Positions 1 to 8,258 of a DNA stretch of 64,000 bases are shown here, piece after piece. The DNA is from Rhizobium rhizogenes NBRC 13257. Lineage in GTDB: Bacteria; Pseudomonadota; Alphaproteobacteria; Rhizobiales; Rhizobiaceae. The stretch covers positions 310,001-374,000 of the forward strand of contig NZ_BAYX01000007.1 of NCBI RefSeq assembly GCF_000696095.1. Reading direction: 5' to 3'. Under the pieces are notes generated by a model. That model searched no databases. It saw only the letters and a list, made by a program, of their open reading frames with translations, and was not told where the DNA came from. The position numbers and the translations under genes were made by a program. Positions within the stretch are counted from its first letter, which is position 1; the number at the start of each line of letters is the position of its first letter.

Positions 1-189
1 GGCTGGTTCCTCGCTTCTGGCCGCAAGGTACCGCGCACCGGCGGCATCATCTTCGCCCGCGGCGACCGCGCCGAACTGGAAGCCTATGTCGCCGCCGACC
101 CCTTCACCATCCACGGCGTCGCCGCCTACGACATCACGGAAATCGCCCTGACGACCCTGACGGAGGGGCTGGAGGCATTGAAAAGCTGA
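1..189 (+). CDS. YciI-like protein, C-terminal part
   Basis: The window opens inside this reading frame, which runs in frame from base 1 to a TGA at 187-189 and gives the last 62 residues. The fragment shows the YCII-related ferredoxin-like pattern: a GWFLASGRKVPRTGGIIFA stretch, then an acidic segment and FTIHGVAAYDITE, where small YciI proteins normally carry the VADPF-VHG signature (here AADPFTIHGVA). Members are about 90-100 residues and their biochemical role is mostly unknown; some are fused to stress or sigma-factor proteins. Only the family can be called. The 5' end and the promoter are outside the window. Confidence 0.75.
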   Translation, partial: GWFLASGRKVPRTGGIIFARGDRAELEAYVAADPFTIHGVAAYDITEIALTTLTEGLEALKS

Positions 190-248
190 GAAACGGATGT
201 TGGCGGATGCTCTTCCATCAGGGAACGCTGACGCGATAGACTCGACCC

Positions 249-1142
249 ATGACACAACTGACTTACACGCCCTATGACGGTTCCGCCAAACCCTTCACCA
301 TCGGCCTTGTGCCACTGGACGCCGCCCGCTGGATCGAGCCCGATGCCGATCTCGGGCGCTATCTCGATGAGAAGCGGCGTCTTTCCCGTGAATATCTAAG
401 CGAGATCTTCGTTGCCGAGGACAATACACAGGACGCACAGCAAGAGGTGCTCGACCTGCTGACGGCCTATCTCTGTGAACAGCACCCGGCCATCTGTTGC
501 CGCGATGGCGATATACTCTCCATCGCCGGTCATTCCGTCGATCTCGCCGACACCTCGGTTCCACCATTGCTGAAGGCCGGATCACTAGTCGCCGACGATC
601 TCGTCATCATGCGCCGCAACGACGACGGCTGGCACCTTGTCGCCGGCCATGTCGCCTTCCCCTCCTCCTGGTCGCTGCAGGAAAAATTCGGCCGGCCGAT
701 GCAGGCGATCCACGCCGATGTACCCGGCTTTGGCGAAGGCACGCGCAACGCCGCCCTGATCACCCGCATCTTCGACAATCTACAGGTGTCGCAGCCCGTC
801 GAGCGGCTGAACTGGTCGGTGAATATGACAGACGAGCTATTTTTGTCGGCTTCAAAACACAGGCGGCCGCCAGTCACCACCGCCCCCACGCTCGAAACCC
901 GCTTCGCTCGCGTCGAACGCCAGACACTGCGCAAGCTGCCGGTCTCAGGCGATATTCTCTTCACCATCCGCGTCTATGTCGATCCGATCGCCGCGATCGC
1001 CAACCATCCCAGAGCCGCTGAACTGGCATCCAATTTCGCCGCACAACTGGATGCATTGGACGAGCATCAGACGGCCTATAAGGGACTCATCCATCAGAAA
1101 GCCGAATTGGCTAGGCAATTGCGGGTGTTGGCTGGCATTTAG
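249..1142 (+). CDS. DUF3445 haem-dependent oxidative N-demethylase-like protein
   Basis: A 297-residue soluble protein with no signal peptide or membrane segment. The overall pattern matches DUF3445 (annotated as haem-dependent oxidative N-demethylase family): an N-terminal PFTIGLVPLDAARWIEPD segment, EYLSEIF, the central WHLVAGHVAFPSSWSLQEK block, and a late FTIRVYVDPIAAI segment. Family members are thought to bind haem and demethylate amines such as dimethylamine; this is inferred from the family and no substrate is visible here. It starts 59 bases after the YciI-like gene and may be co-transcribed with it. The ATG at 249 has only a weak ribosome-binding site, so the exact start is less certain than the family call. 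Confidence 0.8.
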   Translation: MTQLTYTPYDGSAKPFTIGLVPLDAARWIEPDADLGRYLDEKRRLSREYLSEIFVAEDNTQDAQQEVLDLLTAYLCEQHPAICCRDGDILSIAGHSVDLADTSVPPLLKAGSLVADDLVIMRRNDDGWHLVAGHVAFPSSWSLQEKFGRPMQAIHADVPGFGEGTRNAALITRIFDNLQVSQPVERLNWSVNMTDELFLSASKHRRPPVTTAPTLETRFARVERQTLRKLPVSGDILFTIRVYVDPIAAIANHPRAAELASNFAAQLDALDEHQTAYKGLIHQKAELARQLRVLAGI

Positions 1143-1334
1143 CAATGCGATAAGCAACAAACCCGTCGCAAACCGCGTGTATGGTGCCATTCTATTGACT
1201 TTCCCCGACGTAGCCCGGAGAGCTCTTTATTGTGACATCAATTTGTGATTAGAGCCGTCCACCTCGCGTTTTCACGCATACATTGATTGAATTTCATAGG
1301 CCGAACGGCGTCCTGCCTTTCGAAGGAGACAAGA

Positions 1335-2786
1335 ATGACGAAACACAAATATCCGGTATATGCCGAAATTACCGGCCCGATCGTGATGATCGGCTTTGGC
1401 TCCATCGGCCGCGGCACCCTGCCCCTGATCGAGCGCCATTTCAAATTCGACAAGAGCCGGATAGTCGTCATCGACCCGCGCGAAGAGCCAGCCGATATGG
1501 AAATCCTGGCAAAGCACGGCGTCCGCCATATCAAGGAACATGTCACTAAGGAAAACTACAAGGAGCTGCTGAAGCCGCTCCTGACGGAAGGCGGCGGCCA
1601 GGGCTTCTGCGTCAATCTCTCGGTTGATACCGGCTCGCTCGACCTGGTCAAGCTGTGCCGCAAGCTCGACGTGCTCTACATCGACACCGTCGTCGAACCC
1701 TGGCTCGGCTTCTATTTCGACAAGAGCCTGAAGAATGCCGACCGCACCAACTACGCGCTGCGCGAGACCATGCGCAAGGAAAAGGCGAAGAACCCGGGCG
1801 GCACGACGGCCGTTTCGACCTGCGGTGCAAACCCGGGCATGGTGTCCTGGTTCGTCAAGCAGGCACTGGTCAACCTCGCCAACGATATCGGCCTGAAGTT
1901 CGAAGAGCCGGATCAGCATGACCGCGAAGGCTGGGCCAAGCTGATGAAGAAGGTCGGCGTCAAGGGCATCCACATTGCCGAGCGCGACACGCAGCGCACC
2001 AAGCATCCGAAGCCGCTGAACGTCTTTTGGAACACCTGGTCCGTCGAAGGCTTTATCTCCGAAGGCCTGCAGCCGGCCGAGCTCGGTTGGGGCACGCACG
2101 AAGAGTGGATGCCGAAGAACGCCAAGAAGCACAAGAAGGGCTCCAAGGCCGCCATCTATCTGGAACAGCCGGGCGCCAACACCCGCGTCCGTACCTGGTG
2201 CCCGACGCCGGGTCCGCAATACGGCTTCCTGGTCACGCATAACGAATCGATCTCGATCGCTGACTTCTTCACGGTCCGTGACAAGGACGGCGACGTTACC
2301 TATCGTCCGACCTGCCACTATGCCTACCATCCTGCCAACGACGCCGTGCTCTCGCTGCACGAAATGTTCGGCAATGGCGGCACGCCGCAGCCGGTTCATC
2401 ACGTTCTCGACGAGCATGAGCTGGAAGATGGCGTCGATGAACTCGGCGTGCTGCTCTATGGCCACGACAAGAACGCATATTGGTATGGTTCGCGCCTGTC
2501 TCTCGAAGAGACCCGCCGCATTGCGCCCTACCAGAACGCAACCGGCCTGCAGGTAACCTCCGCCGTTCTCGCCGGCATGGTCTGGGCTCTGGAAAATCCG
2601 ACCGCCGGCATCGTCGAAGCCGACGAGATCGATTACAAGCGCTGCCTCGAAGTGCAACTGCCCTATCTCGGCCCAGTCGAAGGTCACTACACCGACTGGA
2701 CGCCGCTCGACGGTCGCCCGGGCCTGTTCCCGGAAGACATCGATACCAAGGATCCCTGGCAGTTCAAGAACATCCTGGTTCGCTGA
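1335..2786 (+). CDS. hss: Homospermidine synthase (NAD-dependent)
   Basis: This 483-residue enzyme makes sym-homospermidine from two putrescines (or putrescine plus spermidine), using NAD as a transient hydride carrier in the cytosol. Homospermidine is a major polyamine of rhizobia. The N-terminus carries a Rossmann nucleotide site (MIGFGSIGRGTLPLIERHF, about residues 15-33), and the rest follows bacterial homospermidine synthase throughout, for example STCGANPGMVSWFVKQAL, WNTWSVEGFISE and YLGPVEGHYTDW. Length is close to the roughly 477 residues of the Rhodopseudomonas (Blastochloris) viridis enzyme. The ATG at 1335 is chosen because AAGGAG lies 7 bases upstream; the in-frame start at 1287 has no such site. 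A strong terminator follows, so the gene is probably monocistronic. Confidence 0.95.
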   Translation: MTKHKYPVYAEITGPIVMIGFGSIGRGTLPLIERHFKFDKSRIVVIDPREEPADMEILAKHGVRHIKEHVTKENYKELLKPLLTEGGGQGFCVNLSVDTGSLDLVKLCRKLDVLYIDTVVEPWLGFYFDKSLKNADRTNYALRETMRKEKAKNPGGTTAVSTCGANPGMVSWFVKQALVNLANDIGLKFEEPDQHDREGWAKLMKKVGVKGIHIAERDTQRTKHPKPLNVFWNTWSVEGFISEGLQPAELGWGTHEEWMPKNAKKHKKGSKAAIYLEQPGANTRVRTWCPTPGPQYGFLVTHNESISIADFFTVRDKDGDVTYRPTCHYAYHPANDAVLSLHEMFGNGGTPQPVHHVLDEHELEDGVDELGVLLYGHDKNAYWYGSRLSLEETRRIAPYQNATGLQVTSAVLAGMVWALENPTAGIVEADEIDYKRCLEVQLPYLGPVEGHYTDWTPLDGRPGLFPEDIDTKDPWQFKNILVR

Positions 2787-2819
2787 TTGACAGAGAATTA
2801 GAATAATCGGAAATTAAAA

Positions 2820-2847
2820 TGCTCGCACAGGTCGTGCGGGCATTTTT
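2820..2847 (+). terminator. Rho-independent terminator of homospermidine synthase
   Basis: Nine-base-pair stem (2820-2828 with 2834-2842, one G-T pair), five-base loop AGGTC, and a run of T from 2843. It lies 33 bases after the stop codon of the synthase gene. Confidence 0.9.
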
Positions 2848-2968
2848 GTTACGCTCGTCAGATAAATCAAGATGATGAGGGTCTGAAGCCTTGCTTTCAA
2901 CAAATGGTCGCGCCATGTTTCTTGCAATCGCCACGACGCCAATCCGCCTTCAATCGCGGGAGACATTT

Positions 2969-3355
2969 ATGAAGATCAAAACCAGTCTTGCCCTTGTCAC
3001 CGCCGCGGCAGCGCTCTCCGCCTGCGTCGATTTCGGCGGATCGAGGCCACCTCCGGTCGCCATGGGCGGGGGCTCGCAGCCGCGTGCAACGACGGTGGAC
3101 GGCAACTGGAGCGATGCGAACGGACTGAACTCGTCATTTTCGGGCGGCAGGTTCGAGACGCACACGACGGACGGCACGAATACGCAAATGGCGTCCGGAA
3201 CCTACACGACGGACGCGTCCGGCGTGATCCAGATCAATCTGTATTCGAACGTGAAGCGCACCAGCTCCAAGGTCAATTGCTTCCTGGCCAATCCCAGCCA
3301 GCTGAACTGCACCGCGGAAGGCGGCGGGCACTTCTCGCTCAATCGCCAAGGCTGA
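2969..3355 (+). CDS. omp10: Omp10-like outer-membrane lipoprotein
   Basis: A 128-residue lipoprotein. Residues 1-20 form a lipoprotein signal with the lipobox LSAC at the cleavage site (Cys20 would be lipidated). The mature part resembles Brucella Omp10: a GNWSDANGLNSSFSGGRFET segment, then SKVNCFLANPSQLNCTAEGG and a C-terminal FSLNR. Two cysteines in the NC pairs probably form a disulfide. The fold is the small beta-barrel type shared with the bacterial protease inhibitor Inh/Omp19 group, but inhibitor activity is not shown here. The ATG at 2969 follows a CGGGAGA ribosome-binding site and puts the lipobox at the right place; a longer frame from 2891 would bury the signal peptide and is rejected. 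Confidence 0.85.
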   Translation: MKIKTSLALVTAAAALSACVDFGGSRPPPVAMGGGSQPRATTVDGNWSDANGLNSSFSGGRFETHTTDGTNTQMASGTYTTDASGVIQINLYSNVKRTSSKVNCFLANPSQLNCTAEGGGHFSLNRQG

Positions 3356-3383
3356 GACCGGCATCGCGGGCGGGTAGGACGCC

Positions 3384-3704
3384 ATGCGCAGAGTGGCGCT
3401 TTACATTATTCTCATCATCGGCTTGCCGCTCGCCGCTCTGGCGGCGGTTCTCCCCGCCAATAGCTACAAGGCCCAAGGCATCGCCGCGCTCGATTGCGAC
3501 GGGCCGGCGAGCGTTCTGATCATCGCCATGCCCGCCTTGCTGCTCTATGCTGGCGGCATGATCCTGCTCTATCGCGACAAGAGCCGGCGCTTTCATCGCA
3601 TCGCGGCACTTTGCTGCCTGCTCCTCTCTCTCGCCATCGGCTGGAACATCATCGCCGCCGTGCGGGAAGCTTATGGCGACGCCTCGATCGAGGCCTGCGC
3701 CTGA
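3384..3704 (+). CDS. Small three-helix inner-membrane protein, unknown
   Basis: I do not recognise this 106-residue protein. It has three hydrophobic segments: about residues 4-24 (VALYIILIIGLPLAALAAVL), 41-64 (SVLIIAMPALLLYAGGMILLY) and 73-92 (IAALCCLLLSLAIGWNIIAAV). A short basic loop, RDKSRRFHR, separates the second and third and suggests that loop is cytoplasmic. Two cysteines outside the membrane (in LDCDG and near the C-terminal EACA) could pair in the periplasm. It starts 28 bases after the Omp10-like gene and is probably co-transcribed with it, hinting at an envelope role. Confidence 0.6.
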   Translation: MRRVALYIILIIGLPLAALAAVLPANSYKAQGIAALDCDGPASVLIIAMPALLLYAGGMILLYRDKSRRFHRIAALCCLLLSLAIGWNIIAAVREAYGDASIEACA

Positions 3705-3852
3705 TCTCGCGGCCTCCCGCCTGTGGATTTGTAAAATCCGAATGAACCCAACAGCTTTCGCTTGCGCTCACCCCGCCGTGATGGAAACATCGTCATGGGG
3801 GCCGCCGTGGGGCACGGGCGGATCGGATTGTGAAAAATAACAGGAGAGAAAG

Positions 3853-5898
3853 ATGACGAAGCCCTTCGGAGTGGGCCTTTTGGCTGCAGCCGCCTTGGCG
3901 CTCAGCACAAGCGCCGCTTTCGCGGACTATCAGCTCAACATTCTGCACTTCAATGACTTCCATTCGCGCGTGGAATCGATCAACAAATTCGACACCACCT
4001 GCTCGGCAGCGGAAGAAGCCAAGAATGAATGCTTCGGCGGCGCCGCGCGGATGAAGACGATGATCGACCAGCGCCGCGCAGCCCTTGCCGGGCAGAATGT
4101 GCTGGTGCTCGACGCCGGCGACAATTTCCAGGGCTCGCTGTTCTATACGACCTACAAAGGCGCGGCCGAGGTCGAGTTCATCAACGACATGAAGATCGAC
4201 GCCATGACCGTCGGCAACCACGAATTCGATGATGGCGAGGAGCCGCTGGCGGCTTTCCTCGACAAGGCGCAATTCCCCGTCATTACCGCCAATATGGTCG
4301 TCGATGGCCAGTCGAAAATCGGCGACCGCATCAAGAAATCCATCGTGCTCACGATCGGCGGCCAGAAGATCGGCATCGTCGGCGCCGTCACCACTGAAAC
4401 GCCGGAACTCTCCTCGCCCGGCCCACACGTCAAGATCACCGACGATGCCGCCGCCATCAGCGCCGAGGTGGATGCGCTGAAGTCGCAGGGCGTCAACAAG
4501 ATCATTGCGCTCACCCATGTCGGCTACAAGCGCGATATCGAGAAGATCGCCAAGATCGCCGGCGTCAGTGTCGTCGTTGGCGGCCATTCGCACACGCTGC
4601 TGTCGAACACGGACCCGAAAGCCGCCGGCCCCTATCCGACCATGGTCGACAACCCCGCCGGCTATAAGGTCCCGGTCGTCCAGGCCGCGTCCTACAGCAA
4701 ATATCTCGGAGATGTCGTCATCACCTTCGACGACAACGGCGCCGTCAAGGATGCCAAGGGCGATCCGATCCTGCTGGACGCCTCGGTCAAGCCCGACCCC
4801 GCGATCGCCGCCCGCGTCCAAGAGATGGCAAAGCCGATCGAGGAACTCCGCCATAAGGTGATCGGCACATCCGAAGGCCCGATCGAAGCCGCGCGTGAGG
4901 TTTGCCGCGTTCAGGAATGCTCCATGGGCAACCTCGTCGCCGACGCCATCCTCGACCGGACGAAGGGACAGGGTATCAGCATCGCCATCCAGAACGGCGG
5001 CGGACTGCGCGCCTCAATCGGTGCCGGCGACGTCAGCATGGGCGGCGTACTGACCGTGCTGCCGTTCCAGAACACCGTCGCCACCTTCCAGTTGACGGGT
5101 GCGGAGGTCAAGACGGCACTGGAGAATGGTCTCAGCCAGATCGATGAGGGTGCCGGCCGCTTCCCACAGGTTTCCGGTCTCAAATATACCTTCGACAAAT
5201 CCAAGCCGCCCGGTAGCCGCCTGGTCTCCGTCACGGTGCAGGAGGGCACGGACTTCGTGCCGCTCGATCCCGACAAGACCTACGGCGTCGTCAGCAACAA
5301 CTATATGCGCGCCGGCGGCGATGGTTATTCCGTCTTCGCGCAGAACGGCAAGAACGCCTATGACTTCGGCCCCGATCTGGCGGGCGTGGTGGCCGATTAT
5401 CTCGCCGCACACAATCCTTACAAGCCTTACACCGACGGCCGCATAACCCAGATCGCCGCCGCACAGCCGGAGGCCGCAAAACCTGTGCAAGCACAGGAGC
5501 CCGCGGCCGCACCGGATCAGAAGCCTGCTTCGGCGGCAGCGAATACCGGCGCAGCACCCGCGACAACCACGGCGCCGGCCACACCAGCACCTGCCGCATC
5601 GGCGCCTGCAACCGCCGCGCCTACGACTGCGGCACCGGCGGCAACCGCTCCGGCTGCGGCAACACCCGCGCCCGCCGCAACGGCTCCAGCAACGACGACG
5701 GTCGCCCCGGCAACCCAGACCAATGAACCGCCGAAGACACCGACGACCCATGTCATCGTCGCCGGCGACACGCTCTGGGATCTCGCCAAGACCTACTACG
5801 GCAACGCCAACGATTGGCACAAGCTGCTGGCCGCCAACCGCAATTTCAAGCCGCACCGCCTCCTGGTCGGTGAAGAATTGAAGATTCCGGCCAAGTAA
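3853..5898 (+). CDS. Periplasmic 5'-nucleotidase/phosphoesterase with C-terminal LysM
   Basis: A 681-residue secreted enzyme predicted to hydrolyse nucleotides or related phosphate esters in the periplasm. A signal peptide (residues 1-24, ending in SAAFA) precedes the metallophosphatase domain, with metal-binding motifs LHFNDFHSR, DAGDNFQGS, VGNHEFDDG and GGHSHT. The substrate-binding 5'-nucleotidase C-terminal domain follows, with QECSMGNLVADAIL and IQNGGGLRASIGAGD. Residues about 540-630 are a low-complexity Ala/Pro/Thr linker, and the last 50 residues are a LysM peptidoglycan-binding domain (VIVAGDTLWDLAKTYYGN ... LLVGEELKIPAK). A good ribosome-binding site (CAGGAGAG) precedes the ATG. The LysM tail should tether the enzyme to the cell wall. 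UshA- and CpdB-type proteins normally lack it. Confidence 0.9.
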   Translation: MTKPFGVGLLAAAALALSTSAAFADYQLNILHFNDFHSRVESINKFDTTCSAAEEAKNECFGGAARMKTMIDQRRAALAGQNVLVLDAGDNFQGSLFYTTYKGAAEVEFINDMKIDAMTVGNHEFDDGEEPLAAFLDKAQFPVITANMVVDGQSKIGDRIKKSIVLTIGGQKIGIVGAVTTETPELSSPGPHVKITDDAAAISAEVDALKSQGVNKIIALTHVGYKRDIEKIAKIAGVSVVVGGHSHTLLSNTDPKAAGPYPTMVDNPAGYKVPVVQAASYSKYLGDVVITFDDNGAVKDAKGDPILLDASVKPDPAIAARVQEMAKPIEELRHKVIGTSEGPIEAAREVCRVQECSMGNLVADAILDRTKGQGISIAIQNGGGLRASIGAGDVSMGGVLTVLPFQNTVATFQLTGAEVKTALENGLSQIDEGAGRFPQVSGLKYTFDKSKPPGSRLVSVTVQEGTDFVPLDPDKTYGVVSNNYMRAGGDGYSVFAQNGKNAYDFGPDLAGVVADYLAAHNPYKPYTDGRITQIAAAQPEAAKPVQAQEPAAAPDQKPASAAANTGAAPATTTAPATPAPAASAPATAAPTTAAPAATAPAAATPAPAATAPATTTVAPATQTNEPPKTPTTHVIVAGDTLWDLAKTYYGNANDWHKLLAANRNFKPHRLLVGEELKIPAK

Positions 5899-5921
5899 GG
5901 ACGATTTGTCTCGCAGGACTT

Positions 5922-5952
5922 AACCGGTTCGGGCTTTCCCGGGCCGGTTTTT
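5922..5952 (+). terminator. Terminator after the 5'-nucleotidase gene
   Basis: Twelve-base-pair stem (5922-5933 with 5938-5949, two G-T pairs), loop CTTT, then a run of T. It separates the nucleotidase from ferrochelatase. Confidence 0.9.
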
Positions 5953-5995
5953 GTTCCTATGTGAGGGGCTTCGTTTCGTTGAGAGGACATGATTG

Positions 5996-7021
5996 ATGAC
6001 AGCAGAAGCCGCGACCGGCCAATTACAGCAAAAATCCGGCAGAATCGGCATCCTTCTCGTCAATCTCGGCACGCCCGACGGCACCGACTACACATCGATG
6101 CGGCGCTATCTACGCGAATTCCTCAGCGACAAGCGCGTCATCGAATTGCCGCGATGGAAATGGTACCCGGTTCTCTTCGGCATCGTCCTCAACACTCGTC
6201 CCCAAAAAGTGGGCAAAGCCTATGAGACGATCTGGAACAAGGACAAGAACGAGAGTTATCTGCGCACCTACACCCGCAACCAGTCGAATCTGATGGCCGA
6301 GCGGCTGGCGGACCTGCCCGCTGTCGTCGTCGATTGGGCGATGCGCTACGGAACGCCGTCGATCGGCGACCGTATCCAGGCGCTGAAGGACCAGGGCTGC
6401 GACCGTATCGTGCTGTTTCCGCTCTATCCGCAATATGCGGCGGCAACGACCGCCACGGTCAATGACAAGGCTTTCGAGAAGCTGGTGAAAATGCGCTGGC
6501 AGCCGGCCCTGCGCACGGTGCCGGATTATCACAGCGATCCCACCTATATAGACGCACTCGCCAAATCCATCACGCGGCATCTCGCCACGCTCGACTGGTT
6601 GCCGGAAAAGATCCTCGCCTCCTTCCACGGCATCCCGCTTTCCTACTCGGAAAAGGGTGACCCCTATTACGCCCAATGCATCGAGACCGGCCGCCTGCTG
6701 CGTGAAAAGCTCGGTCTTGCCGACGATCAGTTCATCGTCACCTTCCAGTCCCGTTTCGGCCCGGAGGAATGGCTGCAGCCCTATACGGACAAGACGGTGG
6801 AGAGCCTCGCCAGGGACGGCACCAAGCGTATCGCCGTCCTCAACCCCGGCTTCGTTTCCGACTGTCTGGAAACACTCGAGGAAATCGCCGAACAGGCGGC
6901 CGAATCCTTCCACCATAATGGCGGTGAGAAATTCACGCATATCCCTTGCCTCAACGACGGCGAGGACGGCATGCGGGTGCTGGAGGCGGTGGTGCGGCGG
7001 GAGCTGTCGGGCTGGGCCTGA
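5996..7021 (+). CDS. hemH: Ferrochelatase
   Basis: This 341-residue enzyme inserts ferrous iron into protoporphyrin IX, the last step of haem synthesis. Family signatures are in order: ILLVNLGTPDGTDYTSMRRYL at the N-terminus, VVDWAMRYGTPSI, LFPLYPQYAAATTATVND, the catalytic ILASFHGIPLSYSEKGDPY with the metal-contacting His, FQSRFGPEEWLQPYT and the C-terminal VLNPGFVSDCLETLEEI with the catalytic Glu region. The start is ATG 5996, with GAGAGGA eight bases upstream; a TTG directly before it in frame is not needed. It has its own terminator-bounded unit and converges with the next gene. Confidence 0.97.
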   Translation: MTAEAATGQLQQKSGRIGILLVNLGTPDGTDYTSMRRYLREFLSDKRVIELPRWKWYPVLFGIVLNTRPQKVGKAYETIWNKDKNESYLRTYTRNQSNLMAERLADLPAVVVDWAMRYGTPSIGDRIQALKDQGCDRIVLFPLYPQYAAATTATVNDKAFEKLVKMRWQPALRTVPDYHSDPTYIDALAKSITRHLATLDWLPEKILASFHGIPLSYSEKGDPYYAQCIETGRLLREKLGLADDQFIVTFQSRFGPEEWLQPYTDKTVESLARDGTKRIAVLNPGFVSDCLETLEEIAEQAAESFHHNGGEKFTHIPCLNDGEDGMRVLEAVVRRELSGWA

Positions 7022-7042
7022 TCTGAACGGCCCAGCGCCGCC

Positions 7043-7951
7043 TTATTGCAGATGCGGCTTCCTCAGGAAACTGCTGCGGTCGGCCGACTTGACCCTTAGC
7101 CATGCCTCGCGGCCATTGCGCAGGACCCTCATGGGGATTTCTGCTCCGGCGGAACCGCTTTCCCATATCTTCCGGTAGAAATCGGCAAGGCCGTCCACTT
7201 CGTCATCGCGGATTTCGGAGATGACGTCGCCTCGGCGCAAGCCCGCCTGCTCGGCGGGGCCGCCCTCGGCCACGCTCATGACAACGACCTCGCCGTCGCT
7301 TTCGGCCGAAAAGGCCCCGAGCCAGGGTCTCGGTGGCTTGTTGACCTGACCCCGATTGAGCAGGTCATCGAGAATTGGCGGCAACAGGTCGATCGGCACG
7401 ACCATGTTGATATCGGCGCTTCCGCCGTCTTTTGCCGCCATCTGCAGGTGTAGCGAGCCGATGCCCAGAAGCTTGCCGTCAGCGTCGATGAGGGCAGCGC
7501 CTCCCCAGGAGGGATGGGCGGGCGCGGTGAAGATCGCTTCATCAAGCAGATATTCCCAATAGCCGGCGAATTCCTGCTTGGCGACGATGTTTGCCTGCAC
7601 GAACTGGCCGATACCATCGGCCATCATGACGGGATCGCCGATATCGGCTTTGGCGACATTACCGAAATCCAGCGGGGGAACATCGAGCCGTCCGAGCGCC
7701 TGCACCAGGCCAAAGCCGGTTTCCTGATCATAGGCCAGCGCATGGGCTGGAATCACGCGGCCGTCATTGGTCGTCAGCCAGACCTCCTCGGCCTCTGTGA
7801 TCAGATAGCCGATGGTCAGCACCAGCCCGTTGTTCCGGATGACCACGCCGCTGCCCTCCCGGCGCGTGCCGAGCGATCCAGCCGTAAAGGCATCCTCCGG
7901 AATTTTGGAATGCACGGCCACGACCGAGCGCAAGGTCCTATCGATGTTCAT
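7043..7951 (-). CDS. HtrA-like trypsin-fold protein with PDZ, catalytic triad lost
   Basis: A 302-residue protein with the layout of a small S1C/HtrA protease: trypsin-like domain about residues 1-195 and one PDZ domain about 205-290 (PRPWLGAFSAE, GGPAEQAGLRRGDVISEI). No signal peptide is visible. The fold landmarks are intact, including GSGVVIRNNGLVLT and GKLLGIGS, but all three catalytic positions differ. The His of LTNxHVV aligns with Tyr49 (LTIGYLI), the Asp of DPxTDLAL with Gly79 (DQETGFGL), and the Ser of GNSGG with Trp149 (PSWGG). It is therefore predicted to be a non-proteolytic binding protein; this is my alignment by eye. The ATG at 7951 is chosen because an AGGTGAAG site precedes it. 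It converges with hemH, with 21 bases between stops. Confidence 0.85.
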   Translation of the reverse strand: MNIDRTLRSVVAVHSKIPEDAFTAGSLGTRREGSGVVIRNNGLVLTIGYLITEAEEVWLTTNDGRVIPAHALAYDQETGFGLVQALGRLDVPPLDFGNVAKADIGDPVMMADGIGQFVQANIVAKQEFAGYWEYLLDEAIFTAPAHPSWGGAALIDADGKLLGIGSLHLQMAAKDGGSADINMVVPIDLLPPILDDLLNRGQVNKPPRPWLGAFSAESDGEVVVMSVAEGGPAEQAGLRRGDVISEIRDDEVDGLADFYRKIWESGSAGAEIPMRVLRNGREAWLRVKSADRSSFLRKPHLQ

Positions 7952-8258
7952 AGCTTCACCTGCTGATGCGCAATGCTTTGGCTCTGAAGACTGCATGGCA
8001 GCCGAGCCGGATCTTTCCTTCCCTTAAGGTATGAAGATGCGGAGCCGGAGGCAAGACCTTGGCGAGATTGAATATCCTCGCTGCCGGGCGCGAAAGGTTG
8101 GTTGTCGCAGACCATTTCACCCTTGCCGAGAACATGATAACCCACCACATCTGATTGAGCTGCTTCGCGACGTACTCGACCGTGGGCGTCAGAAATGCGG
8201 CAACGCTTGGGAATGACGTCAGCCTCGCATCGTCCGGGGAACGTCGATGGAGGATTTT
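7952..8258. other. Divergent intergenic region between the HtrA-like and SPFH genes
   Basis: About 300 bases between two divergent genes, so it must hold both promoters. No convincing protein frame, terminator or strong -35/-10 pair could be picked out by eye. Confidence 0.5.

Noticed and set aside
1272..2687. A 471-codon minus-strand frame over homospermidine synthase
   Set aside because: Antisense shadow of a well-identified enzyme.
5500..5720. Possible tandem DNA repeat in the nucleotidase gene
   Set aside because: The repeats are only low-complexity Ala/Pro/Thr codons of a protein linker, without a fixed period.
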